From: Chiua virens
Taxonomy: Eukaryota > Basidiomycota > Agaricomycetes > Boletales > Boletaceae
Assembly: GCA_019787685.1 (NCBI GenBank)
Contig: JAHNUO010000048.1
Location: 1-64,000 of the forward strand
Direction of reading: 5' to 3'
Length of the DNA stretch: 64,000 bases
Shown: in pieces, positions 1 to 11,463 of the stretch
How positions within the stretch are numbered: position 1 is the first letter of the stretch
Layout of the letters: each line of letters starts with the position of its first letter
Program-made: the position numbers and the translations under genes
The notes under the pieces: model-generated
Told to the model about the DNA's origin: nothing
Databases searched by the model: none
Seen by the model: only the letters and a program-made list of their open reading frames with translations

Positions 1-1462
1 TCCCCACTCACTCTGGCAATGGACCCATTCACAACCACTCAGGAGGCCAAGTCAACACTCACTCTGGCAAGGGACCCATCACAACCACTTAGGAGGGCAG
101 GTCCCCACCACTCTGGCAAGGAACCCCATGCATATACCCACTGGGGACCCATAACCACAGCAGGCAGTTCCCAGTCACCTTCTGCAATGGACCCCATTCA
201 CACCCACTTAGGAGGGAGTCCCCACTCACTCTGGCAATGCACCCCATGCACACCCACTCTGGCAGTGGACCCCATTTACACCCACTCAGCAGGCAGTTCC
301 CACTCACTCTGGCAATGGACCCCATTCACACCCACTCAGGAGCAGTCCCCACTCACTCTGGCAATGGACCCCATTCACACCCACTTAGGAGGGAGTCCCC
401 ACTCACTCTGGCAATGGACCCCATTCACACCCACTTAGGAGCAGTCCCCACTCACTCTGGCAATGGACCCCATGCACACCCACTCTGGCAGTGGGACCCC
501 ATTTACACCCACTCAGCAGGCAGTTCCCACTCACTCTGGCAATGGACCCCATTCACACCCACTCAGGAGGCAGTCCCCACTCACTCTGGCAATGGACCCC
601 ATTCACACCCACTTAGGAGGGAGTCCCCACTCACTCTGGCAATGGACCCCATGCATACCCACTCTGGCAGTGGACCCCATTTACACCCACTCAGCAGGCA
701 GTTCCCAGTCACTCTGGCAATGGACCCCATTCACACCCACTCAGGAGGCAGTCCCCACTCACTCTGGCAATGGACCCCATTCACACCCACTTAGGAGGCA
801 GTCCCCACTCACTCTGGCAATGGACCCCATGCATACCCACTCTGGCAGTGGGCCCCATTTACACCCACTCAGCAGGCAGTTCCCACTCACTCTGGCAATG
901 GACCCCATTCACACCCACTCAGGAGGCAGTCCCCACTCACTCTGGCAATGGACCCCATTCACACCCACTTAGGAGGGAGTCCCCACTCACTCTGGCAATG
1001 GACCCCATGCACACCCACTCTGGCAGTGGACCCCATTTACACCCACTCAGCAGGCAATTCCCACTCACTCTGGCAATGGACCCCATTCACACCCACTCAG
1101 GAGGGAGTCCCCACTTACTCTGGCAATGGACCCCATTCACACCCACCCAGCAGGCAGTTCCCACTCACTCTGGCAGTGGACCCCATTCACACCGACTCAG
1201 CAAGCAGTTCCCACTCACTCTGGCAATAGACCCCATTCACACCCACTCTGGCAGTGGACCCCATTCACACCTACTCAGGAGGCAGTCCCCACTCACTCTG
1301 GCAGTGGACCCCATTCACACCCACTTAGCAGGCAGTTCCCACTCACTCTGGCAATGGACCCCATTCATACCCACTCAGCAGGCAGTTCCCACTCACACTG
1401 GCAATGGACCCCATTCACACCCATTCTGCCACAGAACATTCACAACATTCTTCCACTGACAA
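1..1462. repeat. 50-bp minisatellite array with 28-bp short units
   Basis: Direct tandem repeat of a unit of about 50 bp (GGCAATGGACCCCATTCACA, then CCCACTYAGGAGGCAGT and CCCCACTCACTCT). A short 28-bp form lacking the AGGAGG..CACTCACT part is interspersed (for example near 465-492, 640-668 and 1005-1033). Units differ at few positions (CAG/TAG GAGG, GCAGTTCC/GGAGTCCC, CATTCA/CATGCA/CATTTA). All three forward frames are nearly free of stops, so long ORFs with MDPIHTH-like repeats appear, but the 50-bp period is not a multiple of 3, so no frame keeps a constant peptide. I regard these ORFs as by-products. The array continues beyond the left edge. Confidence 0.95.
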
Positions 1463-1659
1463 CCTAAATCCCACCCATTGATGCTCACTCTATCATTAGA
1501 TCTGATTTACATCTGCTCTGCTAACCCCTGCTCTGCTACTGGACCCCATTTACACCCACTCTGCCATTGTATACCCATTCTGCCATTAGATGCCATTCAT
1601 ACTCACTCTATAAGTAGAACCCACTCTACCTCTCAGTCTCAGTTCTAACCCTAGATTAT
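1463..1659. other. Degenerate minisatellite edge, no gene
   Basis: The sequence still shows scattered ACCCACTCTGCCA and GGACCCCATTTACACCC pieces of the 50-bp repeat, increasingly diverged, up to the start of the Helitron remnant. No coding potential was recognised. Confidence 0.6.
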
Positions 1660-2060
1660 GGTTGGGAATTTCAGCAGCCATGTCCACCCGAAGTCCATCC
1701 TACAAAATCCTATCAACCTAGGAGGTGGTGGCATGTTAGACTGAGGAAAAGGTGGTGGTGGTGGTGGTGGTGGTGAGCGTAGACGGCGCATTCTTTGAAG
1801 ATCATGATGAGCAATCTGATGACGTGGAATACCTGGATATTGATTCACAGGCACAGGAGGATGATACTGAATCTTTTGGTTAGTATCATAATGAACATGT
1901 AAGAATTTGAACACACCATTAAAGCATCAGCAATATTTTGAGGCATTTGAGCAGGATAAGATGGACGGCGACGGGATGGAGGAGAACCAAGAGTTCTTTG
2001 ATCACGTTCAGCCTGGCGAGAAGCAGACCATGCACGTTGAGGAGAAGTTGGAGGAGAAGC
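1660..2060 (-). pseudogene. Helitron remnant Z, N-terminal exon pieces
   Basis: Two exon remnants of the same Helitron family as A, B and C. Exon 1 (about 2060-1919) encodes the PPTSPQ..RQAERDQ and SRRRPSYPAQMPQNIADAL segment. Exon 2 (about 1880-1660) encodes HPPVPVNQYPGIPRHQIA, then a poly-proline run from a (TGG)n tract. Exon 2 is cut short after the proline run, so the zinc-finger, Rep and helicase regions are absent. The non-coding DNA upstream (2066-3378) is collinear with the leader of copy A. This is a 5' fragment or internal deletion derivative whose body has been replaced by, or joined to, the 50-bp minisatellite. Confidence 0.75.
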
Positions 2061-3378
2061 CCTAATATTTAAATGTCAATCACATCACACAAAGTAGCAT
2101 ATTATAATATTATTACTCACATTGAACCAGAAATTGAATTTCAAGAAGAGAAAATAAACTGGGATGCACCTGAATACACTCACTGCACTCTGTACCAGAT
2201 GTTACTGAAAGGCAACCAAGGCACAGAGAATGACAGAGCACAAAGGCAAAAGCCTGAGATAAAGAGAATGGCAACTGCAAGCAGAATTGACAGATAGAAC
2301 ACCTGTCAAACTACCTGGCTGAGACAGCCCCACCAATCAATCTCAGCTCTGTAGTGCTATCAGAGGTCCCAGCCAAAAGGCCTTAGCAACCAGCAAACAC
2401 ACAGAGTTGAATCTGTGAAGCCAGGTAGTAGGGACTTGACCAGCACTTCACTGTGAGATGGTTCTCACTCTGGATTAAGAGTAGACAGCAAGAAATATAG
2501 GCACAAATCTACCAGAATACCTCTCTCTCGTTTCCCAAGATATACGTCTCTTGATCGGATGACCGTTCGGACAGTCAGAGCCTCTGTTCACCCAGATTTG
2601 TCCTCATGCGGACGACGTACTCAGGAAACGGACTACCTGTATATACACACCCACTACTGAAAAGTCTATGATCAGTATATACAGACATATAATATAATCA
2701 AACTCACCAAAGAAAACCAAGGATTTCCTTGAAATATACCAAAAAATGCAAAAATATCAGTTATCCTTGACAAAATCATGTCAGAAGTGTAAAATAAGAA
2801 TACAACTCACCAGAAGAAAGGATCAGATCCCTAATCCCTAAGATATATAAGCAATGATCAGAGAGAGATCTATGAACCATTGTTATCAGTTGAGATCATG
2901 ATGATAATCAGAATATGTGGCCATTTTAAATGTCATATTGCACCAGTTGACCGAAAAAATGATGTATTTACCTGATTATATTTCAAGTTTGAGGGGCAGG
3001 GATGGGGGGAAAGGACAATGAGTTGAAGTGTTGAGGCTGGCAATGATGCTAGTGTGGGTGGAGACAGGTTGTGGCTGTGCTATGTTGCATCGTCAGTCGA
3101 CGTGTCAGCCGCGTCAGTCACAGTCATATTGTCAGTCACGTCACATCACATCACGGTACTACTGAACGGACAACAGATCGGGTTGCCAGCCGAGCCACAT
3201 GGTTTGGTTGAGCAAAAAAGGAAGGAGTGTATTGGTAAGCGACGGTTACAGAGATAGCCGACACAGCCGCTCACACCCGACACAGCCGACACAGCCGAAA
3301 AATACGCGGTACGCGAAAAAAGCGTCGGATGAGCATCGTAAGTACTGTCCCACAGCCTGTTCTCCGTTAAACTTATTG
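2061..3378 (-). other. 5' leader of Helitron remnant Z
   Basis: Non-coding. It matches the leader of copy A in order and wording: AAGAGAAAATAAACTGGGAT, CTCTGTACCAGATGTTACT, the GGACTTGACCAGCACTTC block, ACTCACCAGAAGAAAGGATC, and the terminal CCACATGGTTTGGTTGAGCA and AAAAGCGTCGGATGAG blocks. It also holds short CGACACAGC direct repeats near 3250-3300. A small upstream exon ending in TTCTGGTTCAATG|GTGAGT (minus strand, about 2125) is possible. The 74-aa ORF at 2073-2297 is antisense to this leader and is not believed. Confidence 0.6.
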
Positions 3379-3409
3379 ACGAGGCGTTTCACCCGAGTCG
3401 TTGCCTCGT
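3379..3409. repeat. Helitron head-to-tail junction hairpin J1 (A 3' end / Z 5' end)
   Basis: Inverted repeat ACGAGGC - 17-nt loop containing CACCCGAGTC - GCCTCGT. On the plus strand it is followed by AAGGTTAATTT and preceded by GTTAAACTTATTG. The same arrangement occurs at J3, J4 and J5 and in altered form at J2, J6 and J7. It marks where the 3' end of one unit meets the 5' end of the next. Confidence 0.8.
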
Positions 3410-3599
3410 AAGGTTAATTTGGGGGTTTGTAAAGTTTGAATTTGAATAAGTATAATAGATTTGTTTAGGATATCAAAATTCAAATCCACAATTTGTAAAA
3501 TCAAGTGTCTTTTGTTGTATAGAAGTTTTATTCAGTATCAAGATATATATATTGTGATTGTACAAAGAAGCAAGAGTAAGTATAAATATGAAGTAGATG

Positions 3600-5452
3600 T
3601 TAAATATTCAAAGTTCTAAAGACTTCTGACCAAACTACATTTGTTACATTGGTATCTTCCTCATGTGAGAATAAGACCTTGATGTTTCTAGGGTGAGTAC
3701 AGCGAGAGAGAGCAACATAGAGTTGACCATGAGAGAAAACAGAAGAACTGAGATTGAGGCCAACATGTCTGAGAGTTTGACCTTGAGCTTTATTGATGGT
3801 CATTGCATAGGCCAGATGGATAGGGAATTGGAGACGACGAAAGGGAACAGGAGAATCTTCTAGACCAGAGTCCAAGGCCATCCTAGGAATGAAGACCACA
3901 TTTCCATCACCATTTTCATTGAGAACACGACATTCCAAGATCCTAGGGGTAGATCTCAATAGTCTGAGTCTTGTACCATTGTAGAGACCATGAAAGGGAT
4001 CTAGATTGCGCAATAGCATGAGAGGAGCACCAATCTTGAGGTTCAGTTTGTGCAAAGGAAATCCAGAGGGATTGAAGGTATGAAGAACCTCAGGTTGAAT
4101 GTAGTCATATTCTCTATCAGTGACAGAGTCAGCACTGAGATAGGTGGATGTTTCTGGAGGAGCAACAGAGTTGAGAATAGTGGCATTGATTTCATGCATT
4201 TGAAGATTTCTAGGGGAGAGAATGGTATGATCCAAGAAGTACTGATCTGGAAGATAATTGTTGCCAATAATAAGATCAGAGTAGAGGGCATTGATAAGAT
4301 CATCCATTGAGTCACCAGCTTTCATATGATCAGGAAGAGCAAGATCACCATCAGTGATGCCTATGTGAAGAAGATGTTGGGCCCAATTATCAGACTCAGG
4401 ATCCTGGCCAAGACGCATGTTTTGATGAAGATAGTGGACAGACATGTTGACCCAAAGGTTGGAATGAGTGAGAGTGGCAGGAACAATCTGCTCTCTTGAA
4501 CCATGTTGGATAACAGGCAAAGTCTGTCTAAAGTCACCACTAAAGAGAATGGTGATACCTCCAAATGGCTGGTTCCTGTTGAGCAAATCACGAAGAGTAC
4601 GATCCACAGTCTCAATAACATGACGATGCTGAGAGGCAGCTTCATCCCAGATGATGAGAGAGGTTTGCTGAAGGAGTTGATGATTGAGATCATCCTTTTT
4701 GATGTTGCAAGTGCTCTGATCATGGCAAGGAATTGGAATCTTGAATCTTGAATGGGCAGTACGACCACCAGGGAGCAGAAGAGAGGCCAGACCAGTGGAT
4801 GCAACACAAAGAGCAATTTGACCTCTGGCACGAACAGCAGAAGCAATAAGTTTGGAGAGATAAGTCTTGCCACAACCACCACCACTGTGAAGGAAGAACA
4901 TGGTGCCTTGATTTTGGGCAATGCTATTCATGACAGCATGGTAGAGTGTGGTTTGGTGAGGATTCAAGGTAGCCAAACCTGTTTGAACAAAGGCTTGAAG
5001 CTCCTCTCTATCATAGGCTCTTTGCTCATTGATCAATTGATTGCCTTCAACAATATCCCAAATTTCCTGTGGCAAAGGCATGTTTGCATAGTCATGAAGG
5101 TGCTTTCCATGTTTTCTAAGAGCTTTGGCAATGAGGTATAGGCCATAGTCATAGATCTGATCTTGGGTTGGCTCAGGAATATGATATGTGTGAATGAGCT
5201 GATAGGGAAGATCATCACAAAGACTATCTCTTGTGGCCTCCCATAAACGATGAGGATCCACAGGAGAGCAATGGACCAGAATGATAGTGAAGAGATTGCG
5301 TAATTGAGCACCCATTCTAAAATGAGCAGCCTCTTGAAGACATGACAACCATTCTCTATCATCTTGAAGAAGACCATGAGCACGACAAGCTTCTTTGAAT
5401 GTTTCATGAAGATGACCATTGACAGTACGAAGATCTTCAAAGGAAGTAGCAC
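3600..5452 (-). CDS. Helitron A PIF1-type helicase exon
   Basis: Last exon of the Helitron RepHel gene, open from the splice acceptor at about 5452 to the stop at 3600 (about 617 codons). The 5'-to-3' DNA helicase of the SF1 Pif1/RecD class drives strand displacement in rolling-circle transposition. Visible motifs are Walker A GGGCGKTYL, motif Ia CVASTGLASLLLPGG, Walker B IIWDEA, motif III LFSGDFRQTLPV, motif IV NMRLGQDPESD, and the C-terminal motifs V/VI LAYAMTINKAQGQT and HGQLYVALSRCTHP. The order is complete. The intron before it starts at VVKG|GT.. near 5506. Many antisense ORFs over this region are shadows. Confidence 0.92.
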
Positions 5453-5506
5453 CTATGAGAAAAAATGATCAATGTTGATCTATATGTGTATAATAAGCAA
5501 TCTGAC

Positions 5507-7291
5507 CTTTGACCACAGTGAGCAAAAGACGCAAATAGAAAGCCTCTCCAGCAGTGGCAGGAATGGAATACATGCGTCCAATAGCCTCGTATCTCTGACG
5601 AATCTTCCAAACAGCATGGCCTTGATGCCAAACAAACTTCTTGGGAAAGTCTTGGTAAAGGTAATCATGTGCTCCAGCAGCAATGAGATCAGGATCTTGA
5701 TTTGCCTTGAACCATCCAAGCAGTTGAGTGTCCTTGGCATTGTTGATAACCTCTTGCAAAGCAGCTTCAGCACAAAAGACAACATTTTGCCTGCCTGGAA
5801 GATGGACAGAAAGACGATAGATGGCTGGCCATTCCATGTGCATGGGGAACTCAAAGATATTATGGCAAGCTTGGGTGGAGGAGATGTATCTGGCATCAAG
5901 ATAGGAGCGAATTTCATCATGACCTTCTGTCTGAATGGTAGCACGATCTGGACCCTTGTAGATATACTTGTGAATATATTTGACAGCTTTGATGGACCCA
6001 CAAACTTCCAAATTGATATGACAGTTGAACTGAGTCACCAGCTCCCTTGGATGAGGGACCACATGTCTGTTGTCAAAGGTATCCTCCCTCTTTTGAATGG
6101 TCCTGCCATTGTCAAGGCGAGCATAGTCAGGATAGCCATCCTCTTTGATAATGGTGTGAGAAGAAAAGGGCTTGGGAAAGCGTTTTTTGCAGACATTGTT
6201 TTCAAGACACCTCTGAGGAGAGCAAGGACCATGGAGCATGGATCTGGTGATAATAGCATGAAGTTGGGGATAAATCTGAGGATCTGGAATTTGGGCAGAG
6301 ATGATGGCATCAACTTGTTGCACAGTATGAATCTTGTCTGGCCCTTCTAAGAAGATCAAGAGATGCATGTGAGGCAGACCACACTTCTGGTATTCAATGG
6401 TATAGACAAAACCAGCCACACCACCATAGTAGCCATCACGGATCTTCTTAAGCAAAGCTTTCTGCTTGGCATGAAAGACTCTGGTGACCAGATCAGGCCT
6501 ATCCACAGCACTTTGACCTATTGTGATATATGGTGATCAGATTGTGGTTAGACACAATGAGTAAGAAAACAAACCTGGAAGCAAATTCTGAGTGATCTCT
6601 GGCCAGCTTCCATTGGCAGTCATGGTAAGAAACAGGTCTGGCTTTCTATATTCACGACAAATGGCTAGAGAATCTTGAAGAAGCTGCTGCATATAGCGAG
6701 GACCACCCTTATGAGTAGAGGGAAGAATGACACGTCCAACCTGAGCCATATTCTGAACACCATCCAGATGAGCCAAGCGGTCTTGTAATCCTTGATAGAG
6801 ATCAGCTCTAAGCTTGGTTTAATTGTTGGCAATCCAAGTGAGATTACACTGGTCAATAGAAGCCCAAGCATCACAGATCAACTGCTGGAAAAGCCTTCCT
6901 CCTTTGAAAGATTGGGTGGTTCTATGTGTGGTGGACGAACATGCAGTCTATAGGCATACCAAAGCAATTGGGTGACCTTTTTGGAGCGATGAGCACGACC
7001 ATGACGAACATCTTGGAGTGGAATATCCAGGTGCCAGCCTTCCTCACCATGTGGAAAGAAGAGAACATAGTGAAGAGGAAGATAGGATGGATGGAGATTG
7101 CTGATACGATGTAGACCACCACCTTGAAGACGAAGAATAATATCACGATCCACTCTTGTATTTTCTTCACCATCACCAGGAACAATTGCAGCTATCTCAT
7201 CCACAGTAGGTAGATTGTATCTTCTGGCATCATCCCCTTGTTGTAAATAGAGTCTCATGCGCACATCAGTATGCTCCTCTGGAGATTTGGC
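5507..7291 (-). pseudogene. Helitron A Rep (Helitron_like_N) exons, broken
   Basis: Two exons, about 7291-6575 and 6517-5507. The first starts AKSPEEHTDVRMRLYLQQGD and contains GPRYMQQLLQDSLAICREYR. The second holds the HUH motif CGLPHMHLLIFLE and the paired-tyrosine motif AVKYIHKYIYKG, so the catalytic half is intact. The first exon is not: near 6912 one base is missing relative to B and C (AATCTTTCAAAGG against AATCTCTTCAAAGG), and codon 6821-6819 is TAA where B and C have CAG (ANNQT). Rep nicks DNA with its tyrosines at the element ends, and this copy would need a partner for that. Confidence 0.85.
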
Positions 7292-7346
7292 CTATATGAT
7301 TAATATTATTAGCTTGTGTGATGAAATAAAAAATACATAAACTAAC

Positions 7347-9199
7347 CCTCATGATTTCATAGGCTTGTTTATAGAAGGGGCATAAGGATGAAGATCTCTA
7401 AGAGTTGTATGCAACTCAAGCAAAATGCCAGCATCCAGCTGAGGATTGCGTTGAACACGTCTATTGGTTGCTTCCTCTGGATCATAGATGTAGAGCTGAG
7501 CAAAAGAGGGCTGAAGATCATCTGGTGGTACAAGAGCTCCCATAAGATGATGAAGTGTGCCATGAATACGGAATGATGAGGGCCCAGATCCTTGAATAGC
7601 TTGATTGTCCATATTCACACCCACAGAAGTGAAAGCCAAAGTATTGTTATATTGTCGAATTTTCTTTTTGAACTCTCTATGATCTTGTGGGTCATCAAAG
7701 AGGTCCTGAAGCACACGTGGCCATTGCTGGATAGGAGGCAAAGAGACCTGGCCTTGAAGACAGCAGCTACCAAAGCGAGGATTATGAACACCAGAGTTTA
7801 CCAGCTTCTCAGAGATAAAGTGAAGAGCATGACAGTTTGGACATTGAACATTCATAGGGCCCAAAGAGTGGATTTGAACAGGCTCAGCATATGGTCTTGC
7901 ACCAGGAGGAACATAAGCAGGTGGTTGAGGATCAATGGAATCATCAGAACTACTGGAGCTAGAGTTATCAGGATCAGGATTAGGTGGTTGAGGAACATCT
8001 TCAGAGGAATTAGAACCAGAATCAGATGGATCAGGATCAGGATCAGATGGTGGTGGTGGTGAGCTTAGAGATCTGGATACAGATGGTCTAGGTGATGGTA
8101 GTGAAGAAGAACCAGCATGGTTATTTTGCTGCTGCTGTCTTTGTTGATCCTGCTCATAATGCTCTGCTGAACGTTGACTATGCTCACTAAGAGCTTCTGA
8201 GAGCAAAGCTTGAGACAATTGACGTATTTGACTGAGTGCATTGTTTTCTTGAGACTGATATTCTTCCTCCTGTTGAAGTAGTGCCTGATGTTGCTCCTGA
8301 TCCAATTGTCTTTGTTGTTCCAATTCCTGTTGGTGAAGTACCAGTAGTCTCTCTTGCAATTGTCTTTGCTGCTCTAACTCCTGCTGATGTTGTCTTTGTT
8401 GCTCTATCTCCTGTTGCCTTTGTAATTGCAACTGTCTCTGCTGTTCCATTTCCTGCTGATATTGTCTCTGCTGCTTTATCTCCTGTTGCTGTTGTAATTG
8501 CAACTGTCTCTGCTGCTCTAACTCCTGTTGACATTGTAGTTGCCATAGTCTTTGCTGCTCTGACTCCTGTTGATGCTGGATCTCTGGTTGTAGCTCCAAT
8601 TGTCTTTGGTATCCTATTTGCTGGTGTAGAGCCTGCTGTTGTAATGCCAATTGTCTTCTATGCTCCTCTTGTTCAAACAACTGCATTTGAAACTGTTGTT
8701 GTCTTTCTTGAACTACATCAGATTGAAAGCTGATGACAGAAGAGTGACTGGAGACAGGACCAGATGGAACACTGGCAGATGGAACAACAGAAGAATGACG
8801 ATTAGATCTTCTGTTACGACGATTTTGATGAGTTGAATTGAATCCTTCCAACAGCCTGGCATTGTAATCCACTCTGTTTTCCAAAACATTTCTTTGAAGA
8901 ACATTCATAGGTTGTTGAAATGGCTGAGCAAATGTTTGAGGCTGAGGCAGAGGAGCAGGTGGAAATATTGGCTCAGGCATACCAAACTGAGGTATAGGTG
9001 GTGGTGGATGGAAATGAGCAAGAAACATAGGAGGTGGTGGTGGGGGTTCAGCCATATTAAACTGAGGTATAGGCTGTGGTGGATAGAAATGAGCAGGAAA
9101 CATAGGAGGTGGTGGAGGGGGAGAGCGTAGATGATGCATTCTCTCAATCTGATGACGTGGTATGCCTGGATATTGATCCACAGGCACAGGAGGATGATA
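7347..9199 (-). CDS. Helitron A N-terminal Gln/Pro-rich exon with Cys motif
   Basis: Exon between acceptor TTTAG|TATC (about 9199) and donor ATGAG|GTTAGT (about 7347), open throughout. It begins YHPPVPVDQYPGIPRHQIE. Next comes a proline-rich part with PPPPPMFxAHF repeats, then about 180 residues of coiled, Gln-rich sequence in repeats such as EQQRQLQLQQQQEI. Ser/Asp-rich acidic runs follow, then the conserved CPNCHALHFISEKL..GSCCLQGQV block (a putative CxxC/CC zinc-binding site) and VGVNMDNQAIQGSGPSSFRI. The Cys block is the usual N-terminal part of Helitron proteins. The Gln region differs in length from B and C. The plus-strand valine-rich ORFs across it are antisense to the CAG/TTG repeats. 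Confidence 0.85.
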
Positions 9200-9255
9200 C
9201 TAAAGTATTCAATTAGCATTATATATGTGGTCATAGTTATATGACAATGACATAC

Positions 9256-9400
9256 TCTCAAAGCATCAACAATATTCTGAGGCATTTGAGGAGGATAAGC
9301 AGGACGGCGACGGGATGGAGGAGAGCCAAGTATCCTTTGGTCACGTTCAGCCTGACGACCAGCATTCCATGCACATTGAGGTGAGGTTGGAGGAGATGCC
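9256..9400 (-). CDS. Helitron A upstream small exon
   Basis: Short exon conserved in Z, A, B and C, encoding ASPPTSPQCAWNAGRQAERD followed by SRRRPAYPPQMPQNIVDAL. Acceptor TTCAG|GGCAT is at about 9400 and donor GTATGT at about 9255. The start codon lies further upstream. A preceding exon ending near TTCTGGATCAATG|TAAGTG (about 9462) is possible, so the true N-terminus is unresolved. Confidence 0.65.
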
Positions 9401-11136
9401 CTGAATATAAAGCATCAATCATATTATTCAAAGAAAAATATCATAGAGTACACTTACATTGATCCAGAAATCAAACCTTGAAAAAGAGAAAATAAACTGG
9501 GATACACCTGAATAACTTACTGTGCTCTGTACCAGATGTTACTAAAGGTAACCTAGGCACAAGGAGTGACAGAGCACAAAGGCAAAAAAGCCTGAGAGGA
9601 AAAGAATGGCAACTGCAAGAAAATTTGACAAAGTCAAACTTCTTGGCTGTGACAGCCCCGCCAAACAATCTCAGCTCTGTAGTGATATCAGAGGTCCTAG
9701 CCAAAAAGGCCTCAGCAACCAGCAAACACACAGAGTTGAATCTGTGAAGCCAGGTAGTAGGGACTTGACAAACACTTCCCTGTGGTGTGGTTTTCACTCT
9801 GGATTAAGAGTTGACAGCAAGAAATCAGAATACAAATCTACCAGAATACTTCTCTCTCACTTCCCAAAGTATGTCTCTTGATTGGATAACCGTTTGGACA
9901 GTCAGAGCCTCTGTTCTCCCAGATTTGCTCTTGTAGCGACGTATCTGAGAAATGGCTTATATGAAACTACCAGCTGTTGATATGTCTATATTAAGCACCA
10001 AGAAAAAGATAAATAAACTCACCCAAGGACCCTCTAAGATATTATTATTGGATTGAATCCTGGAAATACACCCAGAATATGTCAAACCAATATAAATATA
10101 CATTAAATATTTGTTAAACTCACCAAGTGGAGACAAAGATTGAGTTGAATCCTTGAAATACACAAAGAATGCATAAAATATCTATTGTTGTCAGTCAATG
10201 AACAAAAAAGAGTGATATAACATACCAGAATAGAAAACCTTTTCAAGATCAGTACCAATATATGTGAAGAATTGGTCAAACTCACCAAGTAGAGACAAAG
10301 ATTGGGTTACACAGAAAATATCTGTTACTGTGAGCCAATGAACAGAGAAAGAGTGATGACACATACCAAAATAGAGGACCTTTTCAAGATCAATACCAAT
10401 AATATGTGAAGAATTGATGAAACTCACCAGTTAGAGGCAAGGGTTGGGATGAATCCTTGAAATGCACACAGAAAGTGCCAAATATACATTGTTATCAGCC
10501 AATGAATAAAGAAAGAGTGATGAAACATACAGGAATCAGCAAAGTTCCAAGTGTTTGATTTTATGGTGGAAATAGACCAGAAATGTGAAAAGACCAGTTA
10601 TCTTTGAGAACATGATGTGACAAAAGGCAACTCACCAGAAGAAAGGGATGGATCAGATGAGATCCTCAAGAGATCTGCAAAGATCAGTTGTTATCAGATC
10701 AGATCAGAGGACATGAGCAAAGATAAAGTGGAATCACACCAGAGAATCACACCAGAGGACCTCAAGAATGATGTATGATGTATTTACTGCCCAGTTGTGC
10801 TGAAGGGGAGGTACTGAAGTGTTGAGGAGAGGTATTGAAGTGTTGAGGCTGGTGATGATGTGGGATGGCCAACTGACGTGTCGTGCGAAAGCTGAGTTTG
10901 AAGGCTGCCTACTGAACGGACAGCGTATTGCGCGAAAGCTGAGTTCGAAAAGCCACATGGTTTCATCGGACAAAAATGGCAGGACTGCATTGGTAAGCGA
11001 AAGAAGCGACAGCTGTCGAGATAGACGAAAAAAGCGTCGGGTAGGCCTTGCAGCCGACACAGCCGCAACAAGCGAAAAAAGCGTCGGATAAGTGTGGTCA
11101 CGACTGTCCCACACCCCGTTCTCCGCTCACTTTTTG
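9401..11136 (-). other. Helitron A 5' leader
   Basis: Non-coding DNA between the first recognised exon and junction J2. In minus-strand order it holds the terminal module shared by every unit (CGACGCTTTTTTCG, CCATGTGGCTTTTCG, GTCCGTTCAGTAGG), then a tandem cassette (separate entry), then blocks collinear with Z. No gene was recognised. Confidence 0.6.
10090..10545 (-). repeat. Tandem ~140-165-bp cassettes with splice-donor-like sites
   Basis: At least three diverged direct copies. On the plus strand each contains AAACTCACCA(A)GT, AGAGACAAAGATTG, CAATGAACARAGAAAGAGTGAT, CATACCARAATAGAR and CCTTTTCAAGATCA. The AAACTCACC boxes lie near 10116, 10278 and 10421. On the transcribed minus strand the first and fourth elements read TTGGTGAGTTT and CTGGTATGT, which look like 5' splice sites. 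Single, non-tandem relatives lie at about 2700 and 10630. Confidence 0.65.
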
Positions 11137-11168
11137 ACGAGGTGAGCGTGCCTCGAGGCGTTGCCTCG
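11137..11168. repeat. Junction hairpin J2 (B 3' end / A 5' end), variant
   Basis: Variant of the junction hairpin: ACGAGGTGAGCGTGCCTCGAGGCGTTGCCTCGC. CGAGG and GCCTCG arms are kept but the loop is changed and contains an extra CCTCGAGG palindrome. It is preceded by ACCCCGTTCTCCGCTCAC and followed by AAGGTGGTTCAAGT. Confidence 0.7.
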
Positions 11169-11463
11169 CAAGGTGGTTCAAGTAAAACATTATTTTTGTT
11201 TGTTTGTAGTAGTAGTCTGAGATTGTCTGAGTCAAGGTAAATTATGAGCATGGTTTCATTTGAGTATTTGCACAAAAATCAGATATAGACTCATGTAGTC
11301 AAATTTGTAGTCAGATTGTAGTGAGACATAAGCAGGTTCAATTGAAGGTTCAACATGGTGGGGACAATGTAAATTCTTGGTTTATGTAAGGTGTACATTG
11401 GAGATATAAGTACAAAGCCAATAAGTACAAAGATTATAGTAGGGAAAATTGAAGAGGTGTATA

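Larger units (their letters stand above)
3410..11136 (-). mobile_element. Helitron copy A (defective Rep, open helicase)
   Basis: Unit between junctions J2 and J1, transcribed on the minus strand. It has a long leader, a Gln/Pro-rich N-terminal exon with a Cys motif, Helitron_like_N/Rep exons with HUH and paired tyrosines, and a PIF1-type helicase exon. The exon order and intron positions equal those of B and C. The Rep N-part carries a 1-nt deletion and a nonsense codon, so this copy should not make its own full Rep-helicase. The exact nucleotide ends are unresolved: no clear CTRR 3' terminus was seen next to the hairpin. Confidence 0.85.

Noticed and set aside
237..1459. A repeat-protein gene in the 50-bp array
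   Set aside because: The period is not a multiple of 3, every forward frame is open, and no promoter, intron or flanking coding sequence was seen.
8236..8733. Valine/proline-rich plus-strand ORF resembling a membrane protein (also 27122-27595 and 16078-16464)
   Set aside because: Reverse complement of CAG/CAA/TTG repeats in the Gln-rich exon. Hydrophobicity follows from the repeat.
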